Below, in pieces: positions 34,925 through 43,304 of a DNA stretch of 64,000 nt. The position numbers and the translations under genes were made by a program. The stretch spans positions 1-64,000 of the forward strand of contig NZ_JABUFE010000007.1 in NCBI RefSeq assembly GCF_013315265.1, given 5' to 3'. How positions within the stretch are numbered: position 1 is the first letter of the stretch; every line of letters starts with the position of its first letter. This stretch comes from Parasulfitobacter algicola. GTDB taxonomy: Bacteria > Pseudomonadota > Alphaproteobacteria > Rhodobacterales > Rhodobacteraceae. The notes beneath the pieces were generated by a model, which made no database searches, was not told the DNA's origin, and worked only from the letters and a program-made list of their open reading frames with translations.

Positions 34925-35812
34925 ATGACCATAACGCCCGCAGATTATCTGACCACCAAAGAGCTTGCTGATCTTCTGCGGATCAAAGAACGCAAAATCT
35001 ATGATATGGCATCCAACGGCGACGTGCCTTGCGTACGTGTTGTGGGCAAATTGTTGTTTCCAAGGGCCGAGATTGAGACTTGGCTAGGCTCAGCCAGATC
35101 CGGTCCATATAGTGCGCCCCAGATTTTACCGAATACCTTTGCAGGCAGTCATGATCCGCTGTTCGAATGGGCCCTGCGCGAGTCTGGCAGTGGACTGGCT
35201 GCGTTCTTTGATGGCAGTCATGATGGGCTTGATCGCTGTGCCGCAGGTGATGCCATGGGCTGCGGTCTGCACATACATGAAAGCAATGGCTGGAATATTA
35301 AAACTGTGGCGGATCATATGGCGGATCAGCCTGTTATCCTGATTGAATTTGCGCGCAGACAGCGCGGGTTGTTGATGGCGCAGGGCAATCCAAAAGCTGT
35401 CACTGGCCTGCAAGACATAAGCACGCTACGCATCGCCCAACGCCAACCCAGTGCTGCTAGCCATCGCTTGTTTGAAAAACTGGTGTCTGAAGCCGGTTTT
35501 GACATCTCCAAGCTAAGCATGCAACCGACGCCAGCCCGAACCGAGCAAGACGTCGCATTGGCCATTCTTGAGGGCAAAGCGGATACCGGATTTGGTCTTC
35601 AGGCGGTCGCGGTACAATTTAAACTGGATTTTTTACCGGTGATTGAAGAACGGTTTGATCTGCTGATCTGGCGCAAAAGCTATTTCGATCCTGCTTTCCA
35701 GACACTGTTTGATTTCCTGAAATCTGACGGTTTCAAAAAACGCGCCGCTGAAATGACTGGTTATGACATAACCAATCTAGGGACCGTGCACTATAATTCA
35801 GCCTGTCTATAA
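34925..35812 (+). CDS. one-component regulator: excisionase-type HTH plus binding-protein domain
   Basis: A 295-residue cytoplasmic protein from ATG at 34925; the longer open frame upstream overlaps the 44-aa gene. Residues about 7-55 are an excisionase/MerR-like helix-turn-helix (YLTTKELADLLRIKERKIYDM, with VVGKLLFPRAEIETWL as the wing). Residues about 75-290 are a periplasmic-binding-protein-like domain without signal peptide (ESGSGLAAFFDGSHDGL, MGCGLHIHE, GFDISKLSMQ). Such fusions sense small ligands, often oxyanions such as molybdate. It lies convergent to the tupBCA genes and after the fdh genes, so it is a good candidate regulator of either. The ligand is inferred. Confidence 0.85.
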   Translation: MTITPADYLTTKELADLLRIKERKIYDMASNGDVPCVRVVGKLLFPRAEIETWLGSARSGPYSAPQILPNTFAGSHDPLFEWALRESGSGLAAFFDGSHDGLDRCAAGDAMGCGLHIHESNGWNIKTVADHMADQPVILIEFARRQRGLLMAQGNPKAVTGLQDISTLRIAQRQPSAASHRLFEKLVSEAGFDISKLSMQPTPARTEQDVALAILEGKADTGFGLQAVAVQFKLDFLPVIEERFDLLIWRKSYFDPAFQTLFDFLKSDGFKKRAAEMTGYDITNLGTVHYNSACL

Positions 35813-35848
35813 CACGCCGCTGTGCAGAACCTGCATTATTGGCTGCCG

Positions 35849-36667
35849 CTATTGCACGGCATTTGGAAAAAACAGTTGTTGGCCATCAATCTGATATGCG
35901 GCAATTGCTGCCTGCCCGTCTGCGCCTGTCAACCAATCGATAAATGCCTGGCCTGCATCCGCTTTGACATTTGGATGCTTGTCCGGGTTCACTAGAATAG
36001 CACCGTATTGATTGAACAGACGCGGGTCGCCTTGAACCATGATCTGATAATCATCCTTATTGCCAAACGATATCCATGTGGCACGATCTGTCATGACATA
36101 GGCCTGCATGCCAATGGCGGTATTCAGTGTCGCCCCCATTCCCGACCCAGTTTCGCGGTACCACGTCCCTGATGCCGCGTTGACGTCTATGCCCGTTTCA
36201 GACCACAGGCGCTGTTCGGCCTTATGGGTGCCAGAGTCATCGCCCCGTGACACGAAAACCGTCTGTGATTTAGCCATTTCAGACAAAGCCGCAACCACAT
36301 CACTGCGGCCCGCAATTCCCGCAGGATCATCAGCGGGGCCGACAATCACAAAATCATTGTACATCACATCAAACCGCTGCACGCCCCAGCCGTCGGCGAC
36401 AAAGCTTTCTTCGGACGGCTTTGAATGCACTAGCAACACATCACCATCGCCGTTCGTTGCATTGCGAATGGCCTGGCCTGTTCCAACGGCAACGACACGG
36501 ACCTCGATACCGCTTTGTTCTTCGAATTCCGGCAATATCGCATCCAACAATCCCGAATTCTGTGTCGAGGTTGTGGATTGAACGATGATGAAAGGCTTAT
36601 CGGCATGCCCTTTTCCGACCGACAGAATAACCATGATGGCCACTGTAAAAGATATGCGTCTTAGCAT
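35849..36667 (-). CDS. tupA: tungstate ABC transporter substrate-binding protein
   Basis: A 272-residue periplasmic protein with signal peptide ending GHAD. The TupA signature T-T-S-T is present in QSTTSTQNSGLLDAILPEF (residues 30-48), followed by AVGTGQAIRNATNGDGDVL and VSRGDDSGTHKAE. These residues bind the oxyanion; TupA is highly selective for tungstate over molybdate. It is the last gene of tupB-tupC-tupA on the minus strand. The link to the adjacent formate dehydrogenase supports a tungsten enzyme, but a molybdate preference cannot be excluded from sequence. Confidence 0.92.
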   Translation of the reverse strand: MLRRISFTVAIMVILSVGKGHADKPFIIVQSTTSTQNSGLLDAILPEFEEQSGIEVRVVAVGTGQAIRNATNGDGDVLLVHSKPSEESFVADGWGVQRFDVMYNDFVIVGPADDPAGIAGRSDVVAALSEMAKSQTVFVSRGDDSGTHKAEQRLWSETGIDVNAASGTWYRETGSGMGATLNTAIGMQAYVMTDRATWISFGNKDDYQIMVQGDPRLFNQYGAILVNPDKHPNVKADAGQAFIDWLTGADGQAAIAAYQIDGQQLFFPNAVQ

Positions 36668-36691
36668 TTCATCCTCGTGTATTTTGGTGGA

Positions 36692-37441
36692 TTAGAAAAG
36701 AAGGCCACCCGCCAAATAATGCTTTGCAGCGGTTGATTTCGGCTCAGTCAGAAAATCAGATACCCCAGTCTGTTCCAGCACCTGACCTTTGTGCAGAAAC
36801 ACGATTTCCCCACCCAGACGGGACGCTTGACCGGGGTCATGTGTCACCATGATAATCTTTGTGCCCGCATCATTGGCTTGTCTGATCAAGGCTTCGATTG
36901 CGTGTGTTGCCGATGGATCAAGACTGGCTGTGGGTTCATCTAAAAACAGTATCTTGGGCTTCAACGCCAATGCCCGCACCAAAGCCAGACGTTGCTGTTC
37001 CCCGCCCGACAACGTTCGTGCAGATTGGCGGGCTTTTGGGATCAGATCGGCCATCCGAAGCAACGCATTCACGCGATCCTTACGCACAGCACGTGGAATG
37101 CGGTGTGCCTTTAGAACAAAATCGATATTTCCAGCCACTGACCGGCGCAACAAAACGGGCCGCTGGAAAACCATGGCCTGTTGCACGTCAGTATCAAAAT
37201 CAACGCGCCCTTGTGTTGGTGAAATCAGACCATGCATCAGCCGCAGCAACAGGCTTTTACCCGCCCCATTCGGTCCCATGATCAAAGTCGGGGCGCCCTG
37301 TCGTATCGTTAAATTCGGGATATTCACAAGATGCTGTTCATCCCGGATCAACCGAATATCACACAACTCAAGCACAGTTGGCGCTTTAGGGTCCATGATG
37401 GGCGATGTTTGCCACACGGCTTTGTTGACCTGTTCAAGCAT
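36692..37441 (-). CDS. tupC: tungstate ABC transporter ATP-binding protein
   Basis: A 249-residue ABC ATPase. Walker A is GPNGAGKS, the signature is LSGGEQQRLALVRAL, Walker B is ILFLDEPTASLD, and the switch His is in IIMVTHDPGQ. It energises uptake through TupB with TupA as the receptor. A longer N-terminal segment of about 20 residues precedes the ABC domain. It overlaps tupB by 8 bases and ends 24 bases before tupA, consistent with one transcript. Confidence 0.93.
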   Translation of the reverse strand: MLEQVNKAVWQTSPIMDPKAPTVLELCDIRLIRDEQHLVNIPNLTIRQGAPTLIMGPNGAGKSLLLRLMHGLISPTQGRVDFDTDVQQAMVFQRPVLLRRSVAGNIDFVLKAHRIPRAVRKDRVNALLRMADLIPKARQSARTLSGGEQQRLALVRALALKPKILFLDEPTASLDPSATHAIEALIRQANDAGTKIIMVTHDPGQASRLGGEIVFLHKGQVLEQTGVSDFLTEPKSTAAKHYLAGGLLF

Positions 37442-38141
37442 AGGCTGTTTGCCTTGCGCCTTGGCCGATAAAACTGACCGCCGCGTTTACGATCAGCGCC
37501 AACAGCAACAAGATCACGCCCAAAGCCAAGGCCAGTTCCAGATTGCCTTTTGATGTTTCAAGCGCGATGCTGGTCGTCATCACCCGTGTGACATGATTGA
37601 TATTTCCCCCCACAATAATGACCGCGCCCACCTCTGCGATGGCACGTCCAAAACCTGCAAGTACTGCGGTCAGCAAATTATAGCGCCCATCCCACAATAA
37701 AACGGGAATGGATCCAAGGCGTGATAACCCGATCGACCGAAGCTGTTCGTCGTATTCGGCGTCAAGAACCTGGATAATCTGGCGCGACAATGCTGCGATG
37801 ATGGGCGTGATCAAAACGACCTGCGCGATGATCATGGCAGTTGGTGTATAAAGCAGCTGCAACACACCCAATGGACCAGAATTCGATAACATCAGATAAA
37901 CCAGCAAACCAACAACGACAGGGGGAAGCCCCATCAATGCATTGATCATGACCACTAAAATCTGCCGCCCACGGAAACGGCTGACTGCTAAAAAGGCACC
38001 AAGTGGTAATCCAATCACCGATGCAATCATCACAGCCGTTAAGGACACGCGCAACGACAATAAAACGATTGCCCACAACTGCGCATCGCCAGAAAGGATC
38101 ATTCCAAATGAGGAATGAAGAGAAGATGCAAAATCCTGCAT
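37434..38141 (-). CDS. tupB: tungstate ABC transporter permease
   Basis: A 235-residue inner membrane permease with about five helices. The ABC-permease EAA loop is seen in RSIGLSRLGSIPVLLWDGRY followed by GFGRAIAEVGAVIIVGGN, as in TupB/ModB proteins. It is the first gene of the tupBCA operon; its promoter is in 38142-38490. A different open frame on the same strand (37762-38178) is a shadow. Confidence 0.93.
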   Translation of the reverse strand: MQDFASSLHSSFGMILSGDAQLWAIVLLSLRVSLTAVMIASVIGLPLGAFLAVSRFRGRQILVVMINALMGLPPVVVGLLVYLMLSNSGPLGVLQLLYTPTAMIIAQVVLITPIIAALSRQIIQVLDAEYDEQLRSIGLSRLGSIPVLLWDGRYNLLTAVLAGFGRAIAEVGAVIIVGGNINHVTRVMTTSIALETSKGNLELALALGVILLLLALIVNAAVSFIGQGARQTAYA

Positions 38142-38490
38142 TATTATGCAAATATTCCCTTTTTTGGATAAAATGCAAGAATAAGGGTCATAAATCGCAG
38201 ATTAAATAACATGAGTATCTATAATCACGATCTACGTTCGTGAAAATCCGTGAAAATCTACATTATTTATGCTATAAATCTTAAAAGATCTCTGAGCAGC
38301 ATAGTCTCAGGTAATAATCTTGTCTTTTTTAAGATTGTTTATTCACCAAATCGTCTAATTTCACATCATTTTTCTTAATTCGAGCACAATAACGTCAAAC
38401 TGAAAACATAGCTTAAAGACGAAATACAATAAATTCAAACCGTAGTGGCCTGCGTAAATAAATCGAAGACCACCTTGGAAGGAGACCCAA
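38142..38490. promoter_or_regulatory. divergent control region of tupBCA and the PBP-OmpA gene, with alternative hairpins
   Basis: No gene in this AT-rich stretch. On the plus strand aagat (38285-38289) and ctgag (38292-38296) can pair with ctcag (38306-38310) and atctt (38317-38321), followed by tctttttt (38323-38330), which looks like an intrinsic terminator. The same aatctt (38316-38321) can instead pair with aagatt at 38331-38336. The two structures exclude each other, as in attenuators. The direct repeat gtgaaaatc occurs twice at about 38239-38260. AAGGAGACCCAA precedes the GTG at 38491. Confidence 0.5.
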
Positions 38491-40071
38491 GTGCCTAAAA
38501 AAATAAATTTACTTAAGTCAACGTCACATGTTGCTTTCGCGCTGTTCGCGACGTTTGCGATCACAGGAAGTCTGTCGGCACAGGATGTTCAACTTCAGTC
38601 AAGCGACGGGACTTTTTCGGCGCGCGGGCAACTTGTGAACTATGAAGGCGGCTTTTATACTATTCGCACCAGCCTTGGGACGATGCGTATTTCCGCTGAA
38701 AACATGGTCTGTAATGGCGATGCATGTCCGCAACCGGATCTTTCTGCCGAAGGCGTTATGATTGTTGGTTCAGGCTCAATCGGTCTTGGTTTAATGCCCC
38801 TCTTGCTTGATGGATTTGCAGCAAGCCAAGGGGCGGTTGTCGATACAAGTCAGGACAATGGGATGCTGAATGCGACTGTTATCTCTGAAGCTGGTTTCGG
38901 TGATCCAATTGGTGAATTCAAAGTAAATTCATCCAGTTCTAGCGAAGGCTTTCAAGCGCTGCAAAACGAAAACGTCCACATCAATATGTCGTCACGGCGT
39001 ATTCGCCCGCAAGAAGCCCGATCGCTGCGCGATGCAGGCGCGGGCAATATGATTGATGTTGGTCAGGAACATATCATTGCGGCTGACAGTATCGCCGTCA
39101 TTGTTCATCCAAACAATCCGGTGCAATCTATTTCTCTTGAAACACTTGATCTTATTTTCAGTGGGAACATTACCAATTGGTCCGAATTGGGTGGGTCAAG
39201 CGCGCCAATTACAGTTTTTGGCCGTGAATCTGGCAGTGGCACAGCATCGGTGTTCGAAGAAAAGATTTTTGCGGCATCCGGGCGACGCAAGTCCAGTTTT
39301 GTTCGTGAAATCAACACCTCGCAAGAGATGAGCCGCGTTGTTTCATCTGATCCAAATGCTATCGGGTATGTGGGTACTGCCTTTGTTCGCGGCGCCAAGG
39401 CGCTTGATATCGTCAGCAGTTGCGGCATCAGAACAAGCCCCACATCGTTCTTGGCCAAGACAGAGGAATATCCGCTGCAACGTCGGCTGTATTTCTATAA
39501 TCGCGCTGATAACCTGACCTTCGAAGCCCAAGACCTGATTGATTATGCAGTGTCTTCCGAGGCCGACAATATTATAACAAAAGCAGGTTTTGTGGATCTG
39601 GGCGTGCGTCGTCTTGCAATGGATAATGCAGGCACACGGATGCAGGATTTGATCCAGTCTACCACCGATCCATTTGAACTTGGCCTGATGCGCGAAATGC
39701 TTGTGGACATGTTCCAATGGGACCGTCTGTCGACAACATTCCGCTTTTCATCAGGATCAAGCCGTTTGGACGGAAAAGCCCAGGTGGATTTGCAACGTCT
39801 TGTTGAATATCTGCAATTGCAACCGCAAGGCACAGAAGTTTCGCTTGTTGGGTTTACCGATGGGGATGGCGCTTTTGAAGCCAACCGCGCGCTTTCGGTT
39901 GGTCGTGCACAGCAGGTTGTCGATGCTATCCAGCTGTTTGCGGGACCTCAGCTAGAGAAAATCAGCTTTGTCGCCAAAGGATACGGAGAGATGGCTCCTG
40001 TTGCGTGCAACGATACGCTTGACGGAAAGCGCATCAATCGCCGTGTTGAGGTTTGGATCCGCAAGCCTTAA
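38491..40071 (+). CDS. exported PstS-like binding protein fused to an OmpA domain
   Basis: A 526-residue protein starting with GTG, preceded by AAGGAG. A signal peptide ends GSLSAQD. A short beta domain follows (about 32-85, SDGTFSARGQLVNYEGGFYTI). Residues about 85-380 are a PstS-type binding protein: GSGSIGLGLMPLLLDGF at the start, NMSSRRIRPQEA and FGRESGSGTASVFEE as phosphate-contact regions. The C-terminal domain (about 410-526) is OmpA-like: FRFSSGSSRLDGKAQVDL, GFTDGDGAFEANRALSVGRAQ and NRRVEVWI, which bind peptidoglycan. It is thus a cell-wall-tethered binding protein. No ABC partners are nearby, so it may sense or buffer phosphate or another oxyanion. Confidence 0.88.
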   Translation: MPKKINLLKSTSHVAFALFATFAITGSLSAQDVQLQSSDGTFSARGQLVNYEGGFYTIRTSLGTMRISAENMVCNGDACPQPDLSAEGVMIVGSGSIGLGLMPLLLDGFAASQGAVVDTSQDNGMLNATVISEAGFGDPIGEFKVNSSSSSEGFQALQNENVHINMSSRRIRPQEARSLRDAGAGNMIDVGQEHIIAADSIAVIVHPNNPVQSISLETLDLIFSGNITNWSELGGSSAPITVFGRESGSGTASVFEEKIFAASGRRKSSFVREINTSQEMSRVVSSDPNAIGYVGTAFVRGAKALDIVSSCGIRTSPTSFLAKTEEYPLQRRLYFYNRADNLTFEAQDLIDYAVSSEADNIITKAGFVDLGVRRLAMDNAGTRMQDLIQSTTDPFELGLMREMLVDMFQWDRLSTTFRFSSGSSRLDGKAQVDLQRLVEYLQLQPQGTEVSLVGFTDGDGAFEANRALSVGRAQQVVDAIQLFAGPQLEKISFVAKGYGEMAPVACNDTLDGKRINRRVEVWIRKP

Positions 40072-40194
40072 TCGCCACAACTGATGATAATGTCGGGGCG
40101 GCTTTGAACGGTATCAAAGCTGCCTCTTTTACAAATAACCGTATTGAACTGGCAGTTCTGTATTGCTTTGTTCGCCCCATATCGGAGATACAAG

Positions 40195-41340
40195 ATGTCT
40201 TTTCGCGCAAAGTTGGTGTTCGCGCTATCCGCACTCGTCCTTCCTTTCACGTCGCTTGCTGAAACCGGCGTTACAGATAACCAAGTGGTCTTTGGCCAAA
40301 TCGCCGCCCTTGATGGCCCCGCTGCCCGTTTGGGATTAGGCGTTCAGGCTGGCATCAATGCCGCTTTCGCGGAAGCCAATGCCAAAGGCGGAATTAATGG
40401 CCGCACGTTGGTTTTGGAAAGCTTCGATGACGGCTATGAACCTGATCGTTCAATCGAACATATCAACACAATGATCAGCAATAACAAGCACTTTGCCCTG
40501 ATTGGAACGGTTGGCACACCAACAAACAAAGTGCTGCAACCCATTGCGACCCAGGCTGACCTGCCTTTGATTGGCCCCTTTACCGGTGCAGGTTTCTTGC
40601 GCAATGCCGACAACAATAATGTCTATAACGTGCGCGGCACTTATGATGCGGAAACAGAAGCCTGGATCGCACATCTGGTTGATGATCTGGGTCTGAAAAA
40701 GATCGCAATTCTGTACCAGGACGACAGTTTCGGCCAAGCCGGGTTGAGCGGTGTAAATAAGGCGCTTGGTCGTCGCAATATGAAGCTGGTTGCCGAAGGC
40801 ACATACACCCGCAACACCACCAATGTGAAAGATGCCGTCGTCAACATTCGGGAAATCAACCCCGACGCTGTGGTGATGGTTGGGGCTTATCGTCCAGTGG
40901 GGGAATTTATCAAACTGTCCCGTTCTTTGGATTTCACGCCCGTATTTGTGACCATTTCGTTCGTTGGATCGCAAGCCTTGGCGGATGAACTTTGGCCAGA
41001 AGGCGCAGGCGTGATCATCAGCCAGGTCGTACCATTCCCGTGGGACAAATCCATCCCGGTGGTCAACGACTATCAGACAGCACTCAAAGCCTATAACCCG
41101 AATGCATCGTTTGATTTTGTAACGCTTGAGGGATACCTGATCGGTCGTTTGGCCGTTGCCGCAGTGGAACGCGCTGGCTCTGATCTGACCCGTACAGCGT
41201 TTCTGGATGCGATTGAAAGCACATCATCGCTGGACCTGGGTGGCGTCAACATGAGCTTTAATGCAGACGACAATCAAGGCATTGATGAGATTTTCATGAC
41301 CCGGCTTCTGCCCGATGGGTTCTTTGAACCGATTGAATAA
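40195..41340 (+). CDS. ABC transporter substrate-binding protein, branched-chain amino acid type
   Basis: A 381-residue exported protein from ATG at 40195 with CGGAG in front; an upstream frame extension lies before the ribosome binding site. The signal peptide ends TSLAET. It has the Peripla_BP_6/LivK fold: VVFGQIAALDGPAARLGLG at the start, NNKHFALIGTVGTPTN, IAILYQDDSFGQAGLSG and YLIGRLAVAA. It would bind an amino acid, amide or related solute in the periplasm. No permease or ATPase gene accompanies it. A strong terminator follows 20 bases after the stop. Confidence 0.92.
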   Translation: MSFRAKLVFALSALVLPFTSLAETGVTDNQVVFGQIAALDGPAARLGLGVQAGINAAFAEANAKGGINGRTLVLESFDDGYEPDRSIEHINTMISNNKHFALIGTVGTPTNKVLQPIATQADLPLIGPFTGAGFLRNADNNNVYNVRGTYDAETEAWIAHLVDDLGLKKIAILYQDDSFGQAGLSGVNKALGRRNMKLVAEGTYTRNTTNVKDAVVNIREINPDAVVMVGAYRPVGEFIKLSRSLDFTPVFVTISFVGSQALADELWPEGAGVIISQVVPFPWDKSIPVVNDYQTALKAYNPNASFDFVTLEGYLIGRLAVAAVERAGSDLTRTAFLDAIESTSSLDLGGVNMSFNADDNQGIDEIFMTRLLPDGFFEPIE

Positions 41341-41359
41341 AGTCGTAACATTATTAAGA

Positions 41360-41390
41360 AAATACCGGCCCTTTGGCCGGTATTTTTATT
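41360..41390 (+). terminator. rho-independent terminator after the substrate-binding protein gene
   Basis: Stem aaataccggcc (41360-41370) with ggccggtattt (41375-41385), loop cttt, followed by a T-rich tail (ttattt). It ends transcripts from the plus strand; the A-rich left flank could also serve the convergent GIY-YIG gene. Confidence 0.92.
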
Positions 41391-41418
41391 TGGAACAAAT
41401 TACGAAAAGATATCTAAA

Positions 41419-42133
41419 TCAAAGAGTATATGTGATCGGATTAGCGGCACCTTGCTTTTTTACAATCGACCGATTGATATATTTATTCCTGATATTGTGT
41501 GGTGCTTCCGTGCCTTCAAAACACCACCTGTTTTTGCTGCCTTCAGCGCGATACCAATGATCAACTTCAAAGACCTCAACAATAAAACCCCGAAATTCGG
41601 CCAAAACATATTTTAGACTTTTAGTACGGTTTTCACTGATCACGCAGCTTGCTTTAGTGACGTAATATATATCTTCACTTGATTGCGCCCGCTTATAATT
41701 TTTATTGATATTGATAATCACGCAACCTTCGCCCAAATTCGAAAGAGGTTCAGCCGCATATCTGCGATGAATATCATCTGCGGTCATTAATCCGAATAGG
41801 CTGGATTTATGGCCAAGTGCACGATTTGTTAGAGGTAATTCAAAATAGCCCGAAAAATCGATCAAAGCGGTCTCTAGCGAATATGCGGTTTTTTTCATTC
41901 AAACCATGTTGAATAATAAGATATTCAACTTTTTTATCCTGTTTGAGAATTTTTCGGATTGTCTCAATCTTATCATTCTCAACGGTACCCGTTAGCTTGT
42001 CTTTCGCATGATCGAAAACGCGGTTGCCTTTACCCTTTCCAATATAAAATGGTTTTTTAGTGTCAGGATTCACAAGACAATAAACGTAATACCCTATCTG
42101 TTCTTGTGTTTTTGCGTCGAACTCATCCATCAT
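41419..42133 (-). pseudogene. LEM-3-like GIY-YIG domain protein, frameshifted
   Basis: Two overlapping minus-strand frames make one protein. Frame 1 (42133 down to 41840; ATG behind AAGGAAA) gives QEQIGYYVYCLVNP and PFYIGKGKGNRVFDHA, the GIY-YIG nuclease core, then HGLNEK. Frame 2 (about 41890 to 41419) continues with TAYSLETALIDFSGYFELPL, GLMTADDIHRRYAAEPL and CVIININKNYKRAQ, the rest of the family. The switch occurs in a run of seven T on the plus strand (41889-41895). One added or lost base restores a single frame of about 237 residues. It may be a true mutation, slippage or a sequencing error. Both halves look otherwise intact. Confidence 0.8.
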
Positions 42134-42152
42134 AAACTTTCCTTCTGAAATG

Positions 42153-42179
42153 AAAAAAGGGCCACACAATGTGCAGCCC
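42153..42179 (-). terminator. rho-independent terminator of rplM-rpsI
   Basis: On the minus strand gggctgcac pairs with gtgtggccc (two G-U pairs) over a short loop, followed by six U from the A-run at 42153-42158. It lies 24 bases after the rpsI stop and before the GIY-YIG gene start. Confidence 0.88.
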
Positions 42180-42202
42180 TTTCAAGTTTATAACGGAAAA
42201 TC

Positions 42203-42691
42203 TTAACGCTTTGAGAACTGGAAGCTTTTCCGCGCTTTTGCTTTACCGTATTTCTTACGCTCAACCACACGGCTGTCACGGGTCAGGAAGCCGGCTGCTT
42301 TCAATGCGCCGCGCAATGAGGGGTCATAAAGTTGCAGCGCTTTTGAAACGCCGTGCTTGACTGCACCCGCCTGCCCCGAAAGGCCGCCACCTTTGACCGT
42401 TGCCATCACGTCGAACTGATCTTCAACGCCGGCCACCTGAAATGGCTGGCGCAGGATCATTTGCAGAACGGGACGTGCGAAATAGTCCTTCATTTCTTTG
42501 CCATTCACGACAACCTTGCCAGAACCGGGCTTGATCCAAACGCGGGCGACCGCATCTTTACGCTTACCAGTGGCATAGGCGCGGCCCAGTTCGTCACGAA
42601 CAGGCTCACGGGGGGCGGCAACTTCGACGATTGTCTCAGTGCCTTCTGCGACGGCGTTCAGCTCGTCGAGGGATTTGATCTCATCAGCCAT
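42203..42691 (-). CDS. rpsI: 30S ribosomal protein S9
   Basis: A 162-residue S9 with the N-terminal extension of about 35 residues usual in alphaproteobacteria. The core begins [21 protein letters not shown] and the C-terminal tail ends [11 protein letters not shown], the basic finger that reaches the P-site tRNA. It starts 2 bases after the rplM stop, the conserved rplM-rpsI operon. Confidence 0.98.
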   Translation of the reverse strand: MADEIKSLDELNAVAEGTETIVEVAAPREPVRDELGRAYATGKRKDAVARVWIKPGSGKVVVNGKEMKDYFARPVLQMILRQPFQVAGVEDQFDVMATVKGGGLSGQAGAVKHGVSKALQLYDPSLRGALKAAGFLTRDSRVVERKKYGKAKARKSFQFSKR

Positions 42692-42693
42692 CG

Positions 42694-43152
42694 TTACGCT
42701 CTCGTATTCTTTTTGTTCATGGATTTAACGTCCAGCACGTCTGGGTTTTGCGCCTCGTGTGGGTGGTCAGCACCGGGGTAAACGCGCAGGTTCGTCATAA
42801 CCTGACGGCTAAGACGGTTGCCTGGCAACATACGCTTGACGGCTTGCATCACAACGCGCTCAGGGTGTGCCCCTTCCAGGATCTGACCTGTCGTGCGCGA
42901 CTTGATCCCGCCAGGATAGCCTGTGTGCCAATAGTTTGGCTTGTCACGCTTCTTGCCGGTCAACTGGATCTTGTCCGCGTTGATCACGATCACGTTGTCG
43001 CCCATATCCATATGAGGTGTAAAGCTGGCCTTGTGCTTGCCGCGCAGGCGCATGGCAACAATCGATGCAAGACGTCCCAGAACAACACCTTCAGCGTCGA
43101 TCAGGATCCATTTCTTGTCGATGTCTGCCGGAGTAGCAGAAAAGGTTTTCAT
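42694..43152 (-). CDS. rplM: 50S ribosomal protein L13
   Basis: A 152-residue L13 read from ATG at 43152 ([15 protein letters not shown]), the length normal for the group; an ATG 12 bases upstream is an alternative and longer starts are unlikely. Typical stretches are [34 protein letters not shown] and [14 protein letters not shown]. It is the first gene of the rplM-rpsI operon. Confidence 0.98.
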   Translation of the reverse strand: MKTFSATPADIDKKWILIDAEGVVLGRLASIVAMRLRGKHKASFTPHMDMGDNVIVINADKIQLTGKKRDKPNYWHTGYPGGIKSRTTGQILEGAHPERVVMQAVKRMLPGNRLSRQVMTNLRVYPGADHPHEAQNPDVLDVKSMNKKNTRA

Positions 43153-43304
43153 GTGTGTACCCATGTTTAGTGTGCTGGCGGGCATTCCGCCGGAATTCGA
43201 TGGATGGGTTATAAAGGTACTGAACACACAGTCAATACAGTTGATTGACTAATAATACTGCAATTTCAATATCTTATGAAATAGGTATTAATTTACCCCC
43301 ATTC

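Noticed and set aside
38142-38490. Molybdenum/tungsten cofactor riboswitch before tupB
   Set aside because: The gap is long enough, but I could not match the conserved parts of the motif by eye. A covariance search would decide.
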